From an uncultured Flavobacteriales bacterium (GTDB taxonomy: Bacteria > Bacteroidota > Bacteroidia > Flavobacteriales_G > Salibacteraceae): 64,000 bases of DNA. A program made the translations under genes and the position numbers. Under the pieces are notes generated by a model. That model was not told the DNA's origin, searched no databases, and saw only the letters and a list, made by a program, of their open reading frames with translations. This document shows positions 19,023 to 28,994 of this stretch, one piece after another (within the stretch, counting starts at the first letter, position 1; each line of letters starts with the position of its first letter). The stretch lies in NCBI GenBank assembly GCA_943788145.1, contig CALSPD010000008.1:1-64000 (forward strand), read 5' to 3'.

Positions 19023-22000
19023 TTATCGCATCAATTCCAGTTTCTTCGTCACTATTCGCCCATCCGCAAGAATGCATTGTATTAAGTATGTGCCAGAATC
19101 CATTGACGTTAGATCGAAACTAAGTTCGAAGGAATTGTTCCCATCGATAGACTTTATTAATGACCCGTTCATGTCTGAAATAGCAACATTTAAAACGGGT
19201 TGGTCGCATTTTATGGTCGTATTTCCCAAGCTAGGATTTGGGAAAAGTGAAACATGAACTGGCTTGATATCGATTGACTCTAAACCAACAATTCTTGGAA
19301 ATAAGCTCACATTATCCATAATGGTAAGATTAGATATCACTTCATTATGACTGCATGCAAAAACGCCAATTTCAATTTCAGATGTCATAGGAATCGTAAC
19401 TGATTCCACCAATGACCACTGGTCGCCATTTGCAGACATGTAACCTTTAAAGTCGTTCCCAGATCGACTCAATTTAAGCCAGTAAGGCATTCCGATTCCT
19501 TCAATGTTTGCGTTCTCCGAATTACCGAAAGCCGTGCTGCGCCACTGCAAAGCAACACCATTACTCGGAGTCATGCAGAGCATTGCGTGCTGAGATTGAG
19601 CCGTTCGAGATTGTCGCATCATTAATCCAGACTTTGCCCAGCCGCTTGTGTTTCCAACCTGCGTAACCCGTGCTATTATATCAAGATCGCCAGCTATAGG
19701 TTGACTGATGAAATACATTTGATCTGAAGTCCCCCAAACATCGGTTCCAGTGGACGTGATGAAAATTTCTTGTGTGGCAGGATTAAAACAATGGCTTCCT
19801 TCATTTGCATTGCTGCCAACATCGTTGGCCTCCCAAACTTCAGGCAACTGTTTTCCCTCAACTTCGAAGCGCGTAGGAATGGAATAAAGCCCTCTTTCCG
19901 ATCCGCAAAAGGAAGCAACTCTTACCTCATAGGTTTGGCAATGTTCTAACCATTTTAACCAATATTCATTGCCACTCGTTGAAGTTGTAATCCAATTTGT
20001 ACTTCGGGTATTTCTATACTGAATGCTGACGCTGTCGCTTCCGCTCCAGCTGCATTTTGTCGCAATTCCATCTTGTTCGAGGGTGAAATCTGCTGGGGGT
20101 TCACAACCGTTCGAAGTGAATAAAGAAGTCTCAAAAACGCCCCGACCGTAATATGAAACCCGCAATTTTCGCCCAACACTTACATCATCATACAACATGA
20201 AATCCGTAATGTTGGCAATGGTTGGAAGACCTTGGTTGAACGCCTTCCAATCGGACATCTCCTTGTTTCGATAATAAACACCAATGGCAGTTGCTAGATA
20301 AACGGATTCATCGTTTCGAGCGCTGTCTAAAAACATCTTTTTAACGTTAACCGAGGGTAGGGTGCCGGTGATATTTTCCCAGTTTACACCATCATCATAT
20401 GTTCGATAAACTTTTGTGCCGAGTGCTACATACATGATTTTATCGTCATTGATGTCCATTGCCAAACTGGATGAATTACCCGAACCAGTTCCAAGTTCGA
20501 TGGCATCGAAAACGGGTTCAGCATCCAATGCATTGTGCGTTTTATAAATCCGGTTGTTGAGCATAATTACGGCAACGATTTCCGGATTTCGAGGATGAAT
20601 TTGAATCGATTTGACTTGAAATCCTTCATCATGAACCAATTCCCATTCGGGGTTTGGGTCGCTTAAATTGGTCGTTCGAAAAAGTTGGGTAGTTCCAGCA
20701 AAAGCTAAGTCATAGTTTCGATGAGTAAAGGCCATCTGCAAGTTATTGCTCGATTGAACTGCTGGCAATCCAAAATCTTGATTTCCGCCATTCACAGGAT
20801 TTCTACGTTCAAGACCATCGTGATAATACACATATCCATTGGGGGTGAAATCGAAGCTCATTGCCGTGTACCAATCTCCACCTCTATTCGTAAACCAACC
20901 ATCGTTTTTATGGTACAATTCTCCGTTGTCTTGTGTGCCAATGCTAATGATATCTTGTTGAGTTGGACTTGTTGCTGCATGCACGGCTTCGGTCGCTTCT
21001 AGTCCATCACTCTTGATTTGCCAGTTTGAACCCCCATCTTCACTGAGCCAAATTCCACCATCATTTACATTAAACATCATATCGGTATGGTAGGGCGAAA
21101 ATTCCATTCCATGCATGTCTGTGTGGACCACCAGCCACCAATCGGTGAGTTTAGTCCAATCAACCCCGCCATTGGTGCTTTTCCAAACCACATGCGCCAC
21201 CACGTAGAGAATGTCTTCATCGGTCGGATCAGCGCACATTCCAAAATTGTAGTTTCCTTGACCACCTCCATCTTCGTTATAGCCGACTAAACTTTGAGCT
21301 GGATTATGATAAACGGTTGAAAAGCTTAGCCCAGCATCATCCGATCGAAAAACCGTTCCTTCGTCCTTTATCATGCTGGCGTAGACAACATCTTCATTGG
21401 CTGCGGAAATTGCAAGGCGCATTCCGCCACCATCGCCACCTCCAGGCACAGCGATGCCATTGGTAATTTCGGTCCAAGTTTCACCCTTATCAGCAGATCT
21501 GTAGAATTCAGAGCGGGTAACTGCGTAATAAATACTGTCATTTTCAGGATGCTTTTTCATGTCTGTGAAAGCCTTGTTCGCTAGTTTTTCAACCCAAGAA
21601 ATTCCGCCATCCGTAGTTTTAAAAATTCCGCCATTTGTAGCAGCAACAAGTTTCAGGTGATCTTGAGGATCCATGATCAATTCAACAGCCATTCGGTTGG
21701 CGAGGCCTGTTGTGTACTGGTCCCAGCTAATACCTCCGTTTGTACTCTTCCAAATTCCGAATCCAGATGAATAATAATTCGGATCGCCTGTTCCAACATA
21801 TAGGATCTGATCGTTCGTGTGATCTATGCAAACAGATGCGAGTTGTGTGTGTGGCATGCTGTCCGTACCCAGCACAGTCCAATTTTCACCTAAGTTATTG
21901 GATCGGTACAAACCGCCTGAAGCAGACGTGGCATAGAGCACTTCTGAATTCGTTGGGTGAAATTTTATTTGAGTGATTCTGCCAATGCCATTGATTTGTC

Positions 22001-22124
22001 CACTGACGTTGTCAGGAAAGGCGATTGGTCCAAGTGATTTCCAGTCGGCATCTTGAGCGCAAAGATTCGGAGCAATACATCCTAAAAATATCCCGAAGAT
22101 GAAGGTAATTTTAGTGTACATCAT
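19023..22124 (-). CDS. Secreted BNR/sortilin-like repeat protein with T9SS type A sorting domain
   Basis: 1033 residues from the ATG that overlaps the previous stop (ATGA, 22121-22124). A signal peptide ends near LCAQ; BNR/sortilin-type beta-propeller repeats follow (GNWTVLG-like, WKSTNGGISWDQY, FKTTDGGISWVEK, YRSADKGETWTEI), then a fibronectin-III-like domain (about 680-760), a concanavalin-like DUF1349-type domain (about 770-950), and a C-terminal sorting domain (LFPNPSLGNTTI...NGSLIKSI...SGTYLIQCI) that directs export through the T9SS. The protein is probably at the surface or released. The ligand is unknown; peptidase residues were not seen. Confidence 0.85.
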   Translation of the reverse strand: MMYTKITFIFGIFLGCIAPNLCAQDADWKSLGPIAFPDNVSGQINGIGRITQIKFHPTNSEVLYATSASGGLYRSNNLGENWTVLGTDSMPHTQLASVCIDHTNDQILYVGTGDPNYYSSGFGIWKSTNGGISWDQYTTGLANRMAVELIMDPQDHLKLVAATNGGIFKTTDGGISWVEKLANKAFTDMKKHPENDSIYYAVTRSEFYRSADKGETWTEITNGIAVPGGGDGGGMRLAISAANEDVVYASMIKDEGTVFRSDDAGLSFSTVYHNPAQSLVGYNEDGGGQGNYNFGMCADPTDEDILYVVAHVVWKSTNGGVDWTKLTDWWLVVHTDMHGMEFSPYHTDMMFNVNDGGIWLSEDGGSNWQIKSDGLEATEAVHAATSPTQQDIISIGTQDNGELYHKNDGWFTNRGGDWYTAMSFDFTPNGYVYYHDGLERRNPVNGGNQDFGLPAVQSSNNLQMAFTHRNYDLAFAGTTQLFRTTNLSDPNPEWELVHDEGFQVKSIQIHPRNPEIVAVIMLNNRIYKTHNALDAEPVFDAIELGTGSGNSSSLAMDINDDKIMYVALGTKVYRTYDDGVNWENITGTLPSVNVKKMFLDSARNDESVYLATAIGVYYRNKEMSDWKAFNQGLPTIANITDFMLYDDVSVGRKLRVSYYGRGVFETSLFTSNGCEPPADFTLEQDGIATKCSWSGSDSVSIQYRNTRSTNWITTSTSGNEYWLKWLEHCQTYEVRVASFCGSERGLYSIPTRFEVEGKQLPEVWEANDVGSNANEGSHCFNPATQEIFITSTGTDVWGTSDQMYFISQPIAGDLDIIARVTQVGNTSGWAKSGLMMRQSRTAQSQHAMLCMTPSNGVALQWRSTAFGNSENANIEGIGMPYWLKLSRSGNDFKGYMSANGDQWSLVESVTIPMTSEIEIGVFACSHNEVISNLTIMDNVSLFPRIVGLESIDIKPVHVSLFPNPSLGNTTIKCDQPVLNVAISDMNGSLIKSIDGNNSFELSFDLTSMDSGTYLIQCILADGRIVTKKLELMR

Positions 22125-22573
22125 TTTCGGGTTTTTTCCTTTTTCCAAATTTCCAATTGCTGATCTTTAGTCAAAATGCTTCCATCATCTTGCACATACG
22201 GTTCAACTTCCATTTTCCAGAAATCAAAGCGTTTATATCCATCAAGTATCGCTTGATCGGTTTCTTTTTCTCTTCGAAACATACGTTTGATAAATCGAGT
22301 TTCGGTGCGATCTTCAAGGTGTTCTTCTGATAGAACGGCATCTCTTTTTAATGGCTTCTCGTTTTTCTCCCAATACAATTCATACGCTCGTATGGTTTGA
22401 AAATAATTCGCATTAGGATCATCCATCATCTTTAGCCAATCTGCATTCACTCGATAATGTCTATCCGATTTAGGCATTTCTATGGGCAATGATTGGGAGA
22501 ACCCAATGGAATAGATCATGCTAAACAGCAGAATTGAGGCTGGGGTCGCGTATTTACTTGACGGAAAGTTCAT
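22121..22573 (-). CDS. Small secreted partner of sortilin-like protein (unknown function)
   Basis: The ATG at 22573 gives 150 residues with a signal peptide (MNFPSSKYATPASILLFSMIYSIGFSQS, positions 1-28) and a charged mature part containing NADWLKMMDDPNANYFQTIRAYELYW. I recall this pattern beside sortilin-type T9SS proteins in Bacteroidota, but no function is known. It overlaps the downstream gene by four bases (ATGA), implying coupled translation. A longer start at 22660 would bury the signal peptide and is unlikely. Confidence 0.7.
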   Translation of the reverse strand: MNFPSSKYATPASILLFSMIYSIGFSQSLPIEMPKSDRHYRVNADWLKMMDDPNANYFQTIRAYELYWEKNEKPLKRDAVLSEEHLEDRTETRFIKRMFRREKETDQAILDGYKRFDFWKMEVEPYVQDDGSILTKDQQLEIWKKEKTRK

Positions 22574-22666
22574 GTGAGCAAAAATGGGAAAAGCAAGGCG
22601 ATTCTGTGAAAACAATTCCTTAGAAGAACATATCACAAGTTCGGCCGTAAGCAAGCCCAATAAATT

Positions 22667-22674
22667 TATCTTTG
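22667..22674 (+). promoter_or_regulatory. TATCTTTG -7 box just before gmd
   Basis: A full TAnnTTTG match ends six bases before the gmd ATG at 22681, so transcription would start at or next to the ATG. No clear TTG is seen at the normal -33 spacing. Confidence 0.45.
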
Positions 22675-22680
22675 ACGCCT

Positions 22681-23769
22681 ATGTCAAAAGTCGCATTAAT
22701 TACGGGTGTTACAGGTCAAGATGGCGCCTATTTATCGGAGTTGTTACTTGAGAAAGGTTATGTGGTTCACGGGGTGAAACGTAGGAGTAGTATGTTCAAT
22801 ACGGAACGCATCGACCACCTTTATCAAGATCCACACGAAAAAAATCTCAGGTTCCATCTTCATTATGGCGATCTGACGGATAGTACAAACTTGATCCGGA
22901 TTGTTCAAGAAACGCAGCCGGATGAGATTTACAATCTTGCCGCACAAAGTCACGTGATGGTTTCCTTTGAGACACCAGAATATACGGCTAACGCAGATGC
23001 ACTTGGAACCCTTCGCTTATTGGAAGCGATTCGAATTTTAGGTTTGACAAAAAAGACCAAATTTTACCAAGCTTCTACATCAGAACTGTATGGACTAGTG
23101 CAAGAGGTTCCGCAATCTGAAACGACTCCATTTTACCCTCGAAGTCCGTATGCAGTGGCGAAACTCTATGCCTTTTGGATATGTAAAAACTACAGAGAAG
23201 CTTATGGGATTTTTGCCAGCAATGGTATTTTATTCAATCATGAGTCTCCGCTTCGAGGTGAGACTTTCGTTACCCGAAAAATTACTCGGGCGGTTGCAAA
23301 ATATAAACTAGGGCTTCAGAAGCAGTTATTCTTGGGAAACCTAGACGCGAAACGCGACTGGGGCCACGCGCAAGATTACGTAGAAGGAATGTGGCGCATG
23401 TTGCAACAAGAGAAATCGGATGATTTTGTGCTCGCAACTGGAACAACCATTACAGTTCGATCATTTGTTGAGCTTTCATTTAAGGAAGTTGGCGTTTCCA
23501 TTGAGTGGACTGGAGAAGGAGTCAACGAAAAAGGCACGGATAAAGCCACTGGTGAGGTCATTGTTGAAGTAGATCCAAAATATTTCAGACCTACCGAAGT
23601 TGATCTCTTGATCGGAGATGCCACTAAGGCAAAAGAAATTTTAGGATGGGAACCAAAGCGCACGGTTGAGGAACTTTGTAGCGATATGGTCAGGGCAGAC
23701 TTAGAACGTTTCACCCGCGATAAGCATCTAATGGAGGCTGGGCACAACGTGATTCAATCGCATGAATAA
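22681..23769 (+). CDS. gmd: GDP-mannose 4,6-dehydratase
   Basis: First step of GDP-L-fucose synthesis: GDP-mannose to GDP-4-keto-6-deoxymannose. An extended short-chain dehydrogenase of about 362 residues. The NADP-binding [10 protein letters not shown] lies at the N-terminus, NLAAQSHV, the catalytic STSELYG and SPYAVAK (Tyr-xxx-Lys), and the [16 protein letters not shown] motif are intact. Start chosen at 22681; an in-frame TTG nine bases upstream lies inside the -7 box. Its stop overlaps fcl by one base. Confidence 0.95.
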   Translation: MSKVALITGVTGQDGAYLSELLLEKGYVVHGVKRRSSMFNTERIDHLYQDPHEKNLRFHLHYGDLTDSTNLIRIVQETQPDEIYNLAAQSHVMVSFETPEYTANADALGTLRLLEAIRILGLTKKTKFYQASTSELYGLVQEVPQSETTPFYPRSPYAVAKLYAFWICKNYREAYGIFASNGILFNHESPLRGETFVTRKITRAVAKYKLGLQKQLFLGNLDAKRDWGHAQDYVEGMWRMLQQEKSDDFVLATGTTITVRSFVELSFKEVGVSIEWTGEGVNEKGTDKATGEVIVEVDPKYFRPTEVDLLIGDATKAKEILGWEPKRTVEELCSDMVRADLERFTRDKHLMEAGHNVIQSHE

Positions 23770-24713
23770 TGAAAAAACAAGATAAAATTTTTGTCGCTGG
23801 CCATCGTGGCATGGTGGGCTCGGCTATTGTGCGAGCGCTCCAGAATGAAGGCTTTGAAAATATTTTGACACGAACCTCGACAGAGGTTAATCTGAAGGAC
23901 CAAGGTCAAGTAAATGCCTTCTTCGAAACTGAAAAACCTGACTATGTTTTCATGGCCGCGGCTAAGGTGGGCGGTATTGTAGCCAACAATACTTATCGAG
24001 CTCAGTTCTTGTATGAAAACTTAATGATCGAGGCCAATGTGGTTCATGCTTCATACGTCCACCAGGTTAAGAAAATGCTTTTCTTGGGTTCAAGTTGCAT
24101 ATATCCCAAACTAGCCCCTCAGCCCTTGAAAGAGGAGTATTTACTTCAAGGATATTTGGAGGAAACGAACGAACCGTATGCGATTGCGAAAATCGCTGGA
24201 ATAAAAATGTGCGAGGCCTACAGAGATCAATATGGTTGCAACTTTATTTCGGCCATGCCGACTAATTTATATGGCCCCAATGATAACTATGATTTGCAAA
24301 ATTCTCATGTGCTGCCTGCGCTACTGCGAAAATTTCACTCGGCCAAGCTGAATAATGACGCGCGAGTTGAAATATGGGGTACGGGCAAGCCACTTCGTGA
24401 GTTTATGCATGTCGATGACTTGGCCAGTGCGTGCATGTTTTTGATGAAATCCTATGACGAAAAGCAATTCGTGAATGTTGGTGTGGGATCGGATGTGTCG
24501 ATAAAAGAACTTGCCGAAATGGTTGCGAAAGTTGTTGGGTTTACCGGACAGTTAATGTTCAACACAACTAAGCCAGATGGCACGCCACGAAAGTTAATGG
24601 ATGTGTCAAAACTTCACAATTTGGGGTGGAAACATCAAATTGAATTGTTTGATGGCATATCGTCTGTTTACAACTCGGTAAAAGACAGAGAACCATTTGT
24701 CATTTCAGCCTAA
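23769..24713 (+). CDS. fcl: GDP-L-fucose synthase
   Basis: Epimerase/reductase that turns GDP-4-keto-6-deoxymannose into GDP-L-fucose with NADPH. 314 residues; [11 protein letters not shown] (nucleotide binding), [17 protein letters not shown] (catalytic Tyr and Lys) and [16 protein letters not shown] are characteristic. It is coupled to gmd by a TAATG overlap. The fucose-type sugar probably enters the surface polysaccharide made by the following genes. Confidence 0.95.
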   Translation: MKKQDKIFVAGHRGMVGSAIVRALQNEGFENILTRTSTEVNLKDQGQVNAFFETEKPDYVFMAAAKVGGIVANNTYRAQFLYENLMIEANVVHASYVHQVKKMLFLGSSCIYPKLAPQPLKEEYLLQGYLEETNEPYAIAKIAGIKMCEAYRDQYGCNFISAMPTNLYGPNDNYDLQNSHVLPALLRKFHSAKLNNDARVEIWGTGKPLREFMHVDDLASACMFLMKSYDEKQFVNVGVGSDVSIKELAEMVAKVVGFTGQLMFNTTKPDGTPRKLMDVSKLHNLGWKHQIELFDGISSVYNSVKDREPFVISA

Positions 24714-24723
24714 TTTAGCGTTT

Positions 24724-26304
24724 ATGCTAAGGTCGATTTCCATCGTTGTGTTCGTTTCTTCTATGATGTCGCTATCGGCTCAGGATCAACGCGCATATAT
24801 AATGGTGCCTTTGAACTACCAGCAGACGAATTTGATTCAGGCGAATACTGCTCGAAATGAACAATTAAAACCTACAGGGTTTGCGCCTTATTTAGTCGAG
24901 ATAAAGGAACTTGATTCCATCCTTGATGTGGATACCAAAAACTGGTCGCGAAAGGAATATGACAGTTGGGTTTTACGAAAACTAAAGAACGAACACCTTT
25001 TTGAAGTGCATACCAAGGATTTCAATCTTCAAGGTGATGCTGCACTCAATTTGGAATTAAACCCTAAGAAGGATGCCACTGGTAGAAACGCGTATACCAA
25101 CACCAGAGGGTATGTTTTTAATGGAACGGTGGGGTCTCGTATTTTTTTTAGCACAAGTTTTTATGAAACACAGTCAATTTTTCCGGTTTACATGGATAGT
25201 GTGGTTTCTAGACGAGGAGCTTTTAACAACGGACCTGATCCGGAACGAGGCTCGGTTCCCGGTTATGGACGTTGGAAAGGGTACAACACTTCTTCAAGTT
25301 ATGACTATGACTACACCTTAGCCACAGGTAGTTTTGGTGTTCGATTATACGACAATAGCTTTTTGCAATTTGGACATGACAAGCAGTTTGTTGGTTATGG
25401 ATATCGTTCTATTCTGCTCTCTGATGCATCTACCCCTTATCCTTTTCTCAGGGCGCAGTTCAGCTTTTGGCAAAATCGCATTACATACACGACCACCTGG
25501 GCTGTGTTACAGTCTTTGGATCGGATAGCACCAAAATCCTATAATTCGAAAGAAGTTATGTTCAGGCGATTGGGTGCGCGGTTTTCTTACTTGAGTTTTC
25601 AACCCGCTTCATGGTTTAGCTTAGGTTTATTTGATGGAACCACTTGGACTTGGCGAGGCAACAGTAGTCCAGCCAGCATTGAGTATTACACGCCTCAGGC
25701 ATTCTTATACACTGGAAATGGAATCAGAAATCACATTTCGGGACTAAATGGTCAAGTCACACTTTTTAAAATGCTGCAGGGCTATGGTCAATATGCTATC
25801 AATCATGGAGGACGTGGTCAAGCCGCCCAACTTGGTGTCAAGTTATTTGGCCCCGTTCGAAATATGATCATCCAACTTGAATACAATAAAGTTGGACAAT
25901 CATTTTACTACTCTTCTGCCGATTCGAATGCGACAACCTTCATTGATGAACCCTTGCAAAAGGGAACCAATGAATTGGATTATTACCAGCATAATGATTT
26001 GATCTTGGGTCATCCGATGGGCGTAGCGCTGGATGAAGTTATTGTGAAAACGAGTTATCAATTACGCGATTTTATGGCGAGTTTCTCCATGAACTACACG
26101 CGTCAGAATGCAGTGAATAATCCAAAAACGATTCGTTTCCTTCAAATTGAAGGGGGTTATATCATTAATCCAAAATCGAATGCGCAAATCGTAGGTGGAT
26201 TGATTCAACGCAGTGAGGTCACTCCAAATTCAGCTCAGTTGAATGAGCTCTATCCTTACATAGCATTCAGAACCAATATTTTTAATCGATACCTAGATTT
26301 TTAG
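24724..26304 (+). CDS. Capsule assembly Wzi-like outer-membrane protein (first copy)
   Basis: 526 residues from the ATG at 24724, giving a signal peptide that ends near SLSAQ. The mature protein is aromatic and strand-rich, with GSFGVRLYDNSFLQFGHDKQFVGYGYRS (spread over about 205-232) and other segments like the capsule assembly Wzi family barrel, which anchors polysaccharide at the outer membrane. It follows fcl by ten bases and precedes a sugar-phosphate transferase by three, so it is in the polysaccharide operon. An upstream TTG at 24697 was not chosen. Confidence 0.8.
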   Translation: MLRSISIVVFVSSMMSLSAQDQRAYIMVPLNYQQTNLIQANTARNEQLKPTGFAPYLVEIKELDSILDVDTKNWSRKEYDSWVLRKLKNEHLFEVHTKDFNLQGDAALNLELNPKKDATGRNAYTNTRGYVFNGTVGSRIFFSTSFYETQSIFPVYMDSVVSRRGAFNNGPDPERGSVPGYGRWKGYNTSSSYDYDYTLATGSFGVRLYDNSFLQFGHDKQFVGYGYRSILLSDASTPYPFLRAQFSFWQNRITYTTTWAVLQSLDRIAPKSYNSKEVMFRRLGARFSYLSFQPASWFSLGLFDGTTWTWRGNSSPASIEYYTPQAFLYTGNGIRNHISGLNGQVTLFKMLQGYGQYAINHGGRGQAAQLGVKLFGPVRNMIIQLEYNKVGQSFYYSSADSNATTFIDEPLQKGTNELDYYQHNDLILGHPMGVALDEVIVKTSYQLRDFMASFSMNYTRQNAVNNPKTIRFLQIEGGYIINPKSNAQIVGGLIQRSEVTPNSAQLNELYPYIAFRTNIFNRYLDF

Positions 26305-26307
26305 ACT

Positions 26308-27396
26308 ATGATCAACATTTTATTGGCTTTTGGAACATCGCTAATGGTTTCTATTTTAACTTTCCCTTCGTTGATCAAAATCGCATACCTCAAGCGATTA
26401 GTTGACGAGCCAGGTGAGGCGAGGAAACTTCACTTTAGACGCATCCCAACCATAGGCGGTATTATCATTTTTGCGGGAACGCTTTTTTCGTACCTCATGT
26501 GGTATCCCTTCGGAGAGATGGGAAATGTGGGTGAAATGGGGCGAGCGCTTAAAGATTTTCAATACATCGGTGCGAGTATGATTATCCTGTTTTTTATCGG
26601 GATAAAGGATGATATAATCGGCACTGCACCAGTTAAAAAGCTTGCTGGACACCTTGTTGTGGCGTTCATACTTGTTATAATGGGAGACATCCGAATTACC
26701 AGTATGCACGGCATTTTTGGCATTTATGAATTGCCAGAGTGGGGTGGAATTTTCTTGTCATTTTTGACTTACACGGTTGTTGTGAATGCAATCAACTTAA
26801 TTGATGGAGTAGATGGATTAGCAGGAGGAATTGGAGTCATCGCTTCCGTGGCCATGGGGTCTTGGTTTTTCTTCGCAGGAGCTATTGAACATGCTGTCTT
26901 AGCCTTTGCAACGGCCGGTTCATTAATTGGGTTCTTGGTGTACAATTTTTCACCCGCTAAGATATTCATGGGAGATAGTGGATCGTTGACCATCGGGCTT
27001 GTTCTTTCTGTACTTGCCATAAAGCTTATCGAACACCCTATTGACAAGGTTCCAAACGAATTACTTGGAATATCAAAACCAGTATTCGCTATGGCTGCAC
27101 TTGTATATCCGCTGACCGATACCCTGCGCATCTTCATCTATCGCATCATGCGAGGAATGTCTCCTTTCGCTGCCGATCGTAATCACATTCACCACCGCTT
27201 GTTGGATCTCGGATATGGTCAAAGGAGAACGGTTTTATTGATCTATGCCTCATCCATTTTCATCATAATGTTAAGCACAAGTTTGCATGAAAACCCAAGC
27301 GTAGTACTGGTTATTACGGGTGTAGTCTCTATTGTAATTTCTCAATTGCCCGGAATATTGGTCATTTTTAAAAAACGTAGAGAAACTAAAACGTGA
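26308..27396 (+). CDS. WecA-like undecaprenyl-phosphate sugar-1-phosphate transferase
   Basis: Polytopic membrane enzyme (about 10 segments, 362 residues) of the MraY/WecA family; it loads the first sugar phosphate onto undecaprenyl phosphate for polysaccharide assembly. Motifs: [31 protein letters not shown] with the catalytic Asp cluster, [11 protein letters not shown] and the WecA-type DRNHIHHRL. The histidine-rich motif argues for WecA rather than MraY. It lies between two Wzi-like genes and overlaps the second by four bases (GTGA). Confidence 0.9.
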   Translation: MINILLAFGTSLMVSILTFPSLIKIAYLKRLVDEPGEARKLHFRRIPTIGGIIIFAGTLFSYLMWYPFGEMGNVGEMGRALKDFQYIGASMIILFFIGIKDDIIGTAPVKKLAGHLVVAFILVIMGDIRITSMHGIFGIYELPEWGGIFLSFLTYTVVVNAINLIDGVDGLAGGIGVIASVAMGSWFFFAGAIEHAVLAFATAGSLIGFLVYNFSPAKIFMGDSGSLTIGLVLSVLAIKLIEHPIDKVPNELLGISKPVFAMAALVYPLTDTLRIFIYRIMRGMSPFAADRNHIHHRLLDLGYGQRRTVLLIYASSIFIIMLSTSLHENPSVVLVITGVVSIVISQLPGILVIFKKRRETKT

Positions 27397-28982
27397 GGTT
27401 TTTATTCGCCATAGTATCATCGGTGATAAGCGTTATGACATTTGCGCAGGATGCGCGCGTGCCACTTAATATCTATTCTACTTGGAAGGCTGAACGGAAT
27501 ATGAGTGATTCGGCTTTTTCTGTTCACCCAGAAATGAAACCTTATAGCACGTGGACTACTCAGAAATTTGAGGAATACGATGGCGAAGACAAACATTGGC
27601 GATATGCATCATATCGGTTGAAGGAACATAAAAACTATGTTGAGATTTCACCTCGTGTTAATGCCACAGGAACAAGCGAGTCAGGTAAGTCAGCTGGTCT
27701 TGCGCTCGAATCTTATCTCGGAGCCAATATTTCTGCTGATTTACAGAATAAACTAAAGCTTAATGCCGATGTAATTGCTGGATACAATGAGCCTGTGTCT
27801 TACCTTTCTAAAATTACTGATAGTCTGCACGCTGTTCCTGGTTATAGCTATGCGAATAGACAAGGCGGGTTTGGATATCACCAGTCAACAATCAATCTGA
27901 CATGGCATCCTAGCGATAGAGTGGAGTTAAGCGCTGGAAGGGGAAAGCACTTTATCGGTGAAGGATATCGGTCGCTTTTTTTAAGCGATTATGCGCCAAA
28001 CTACAATTTCTTGAAAACAGACATCAACGTTTGGCGCATTAAATACATGGTGCTTTACACGCAAATGCGGTCTCCTGAAAGCTATCCCAGCGCTTTTTAT
28101 CCATTGAAGAACAAATATGCATCGATGCACTATTTGAGTTTGAATGTCACTAAATGGTGTAGCGTTGGAGCCTTCGAAGCCGTAGTTTGGGAATCGGAAG
28201 ACTCTGTTCAAAACAGAGAATTTGATATAAACTACGCCAATCCCATCATCTTTTTTCGACCAATTGAATATGGTCTTGGTTCCTCAGATAACAGTTTGCT
28301 TGGATTCAGTTCAACGATTCGCCCAGCAAAAGGTCTCTCCTTATACGGTCAATTAGTGCTTGATGAGTTTGTAATGAAGGAAGTCTTGGCACCAGTTTTC
28401 GCCAAAGTTTATCCTGATTCAGTAATAAAGAATGGCTGGTTTGGCAATAAACAAGCTTTTCAATTGGGCATTAAGTACCACAACCCTTTTGGTTGGAGAA
28501 ACGCAACCGTCCTAGCCGAGGTTAATGTCGTTAGGCCATACACTTACAGTCATGCCAATCAAAATCAAACTTATACGCACTTGGCTCATCCTTTGGCTCA
28601 TCCTTTTGGCTCAAATGTTATTGAATGGGTTGCAGTAGCTATGTGGCAACCTACGGATGCATGGAATTTTGGGTTACGAACGAATTATGCTCGCAAGGGG
28701 TATACAACATCATTAAGAAACATGGGCGAAGATCCTGCTCGAAGTAGTGCCGATATTATTAGTTCTGGACCCACACACGGATTGTATATGCTCCAAGGAC
28801 GCTTGGTTGATGTAGGCAATGTTCGCCTTGAAGCTGCTTATACCCTAATCGATCGTTGGAATTTACGTTTGGAGAGTGCATTGCATTATCGATCCGAAAG
28901 AACTTCCTTGGGCTCTAATGATAGCTTTATGTTTAGCCTGGGCATTCGAACCGCCCTTTGGAATGACTACAAAGATTTGTAG
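27393..28982 (+). CDS. Capsule assembly Wzi-like outer-membrane protein (second copy)
   Basis: 529 residues beginning at GTG inside the previous gene's end; signal peptide up to about TFAQ. Shares with the first copy the order of segments (SPRVNATG..., [37 protein letters not shown]) although overall identity is low. Near 28578-28612 the DNA carries a short tandem repeat of TTGGCTCATCC, which encodes a duplicated LAHP. Two diverged Wzi-like proteins in one operon may act on different glycans or form a pair. Confidence 0.78.
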   Translation: MRFLFAIVSSVISVMTFAQDARVPLNIYSTWKAERNMSDSAFSVHPEMKPYSTWTTQKFEEYDGEDKHWRYASYRLKEHKNYVEISPRVNATGTSESGKSAGLALESYLGANISADLQNKLKLNADVIAGYNEPVSYLSKITDSLHAVPGYSYANRQGGFGYHQSTINLTWHPSDRVELSAGRGKHFIGEGYRSLFLSDYAPNYNFLKTDINVWRIKYMVLYTQMRSPESYPSAFYPLKNKYASMHYLSLNVTKWCSVGAFEAVVWESEDSVQNREFDINYANPIIFFRPIEYGLGSSDNSLLGFSSTIRPAKGLSLYGQLVLDEFVMKEVLAPVFAKVYPDSVIKNGWFGNKQAFQLGIKYHNPFGWRNATVLAEVNVVRPYTYSHANQNQTYTHLAHPLAHPFGSNVIEWVAVAMWQPTDAWNFGLRTNYARKGYTTSLRNMGEDPARSSADIISSGPTHGLYMLQGRLVDVGNVRLEAAYTLIDRWNLRLESALHYRSERTSLGSNDSFMFSLGIRTALWNDYKDL

Positions 28983-28994
28983 GCTTTAGCTTGC

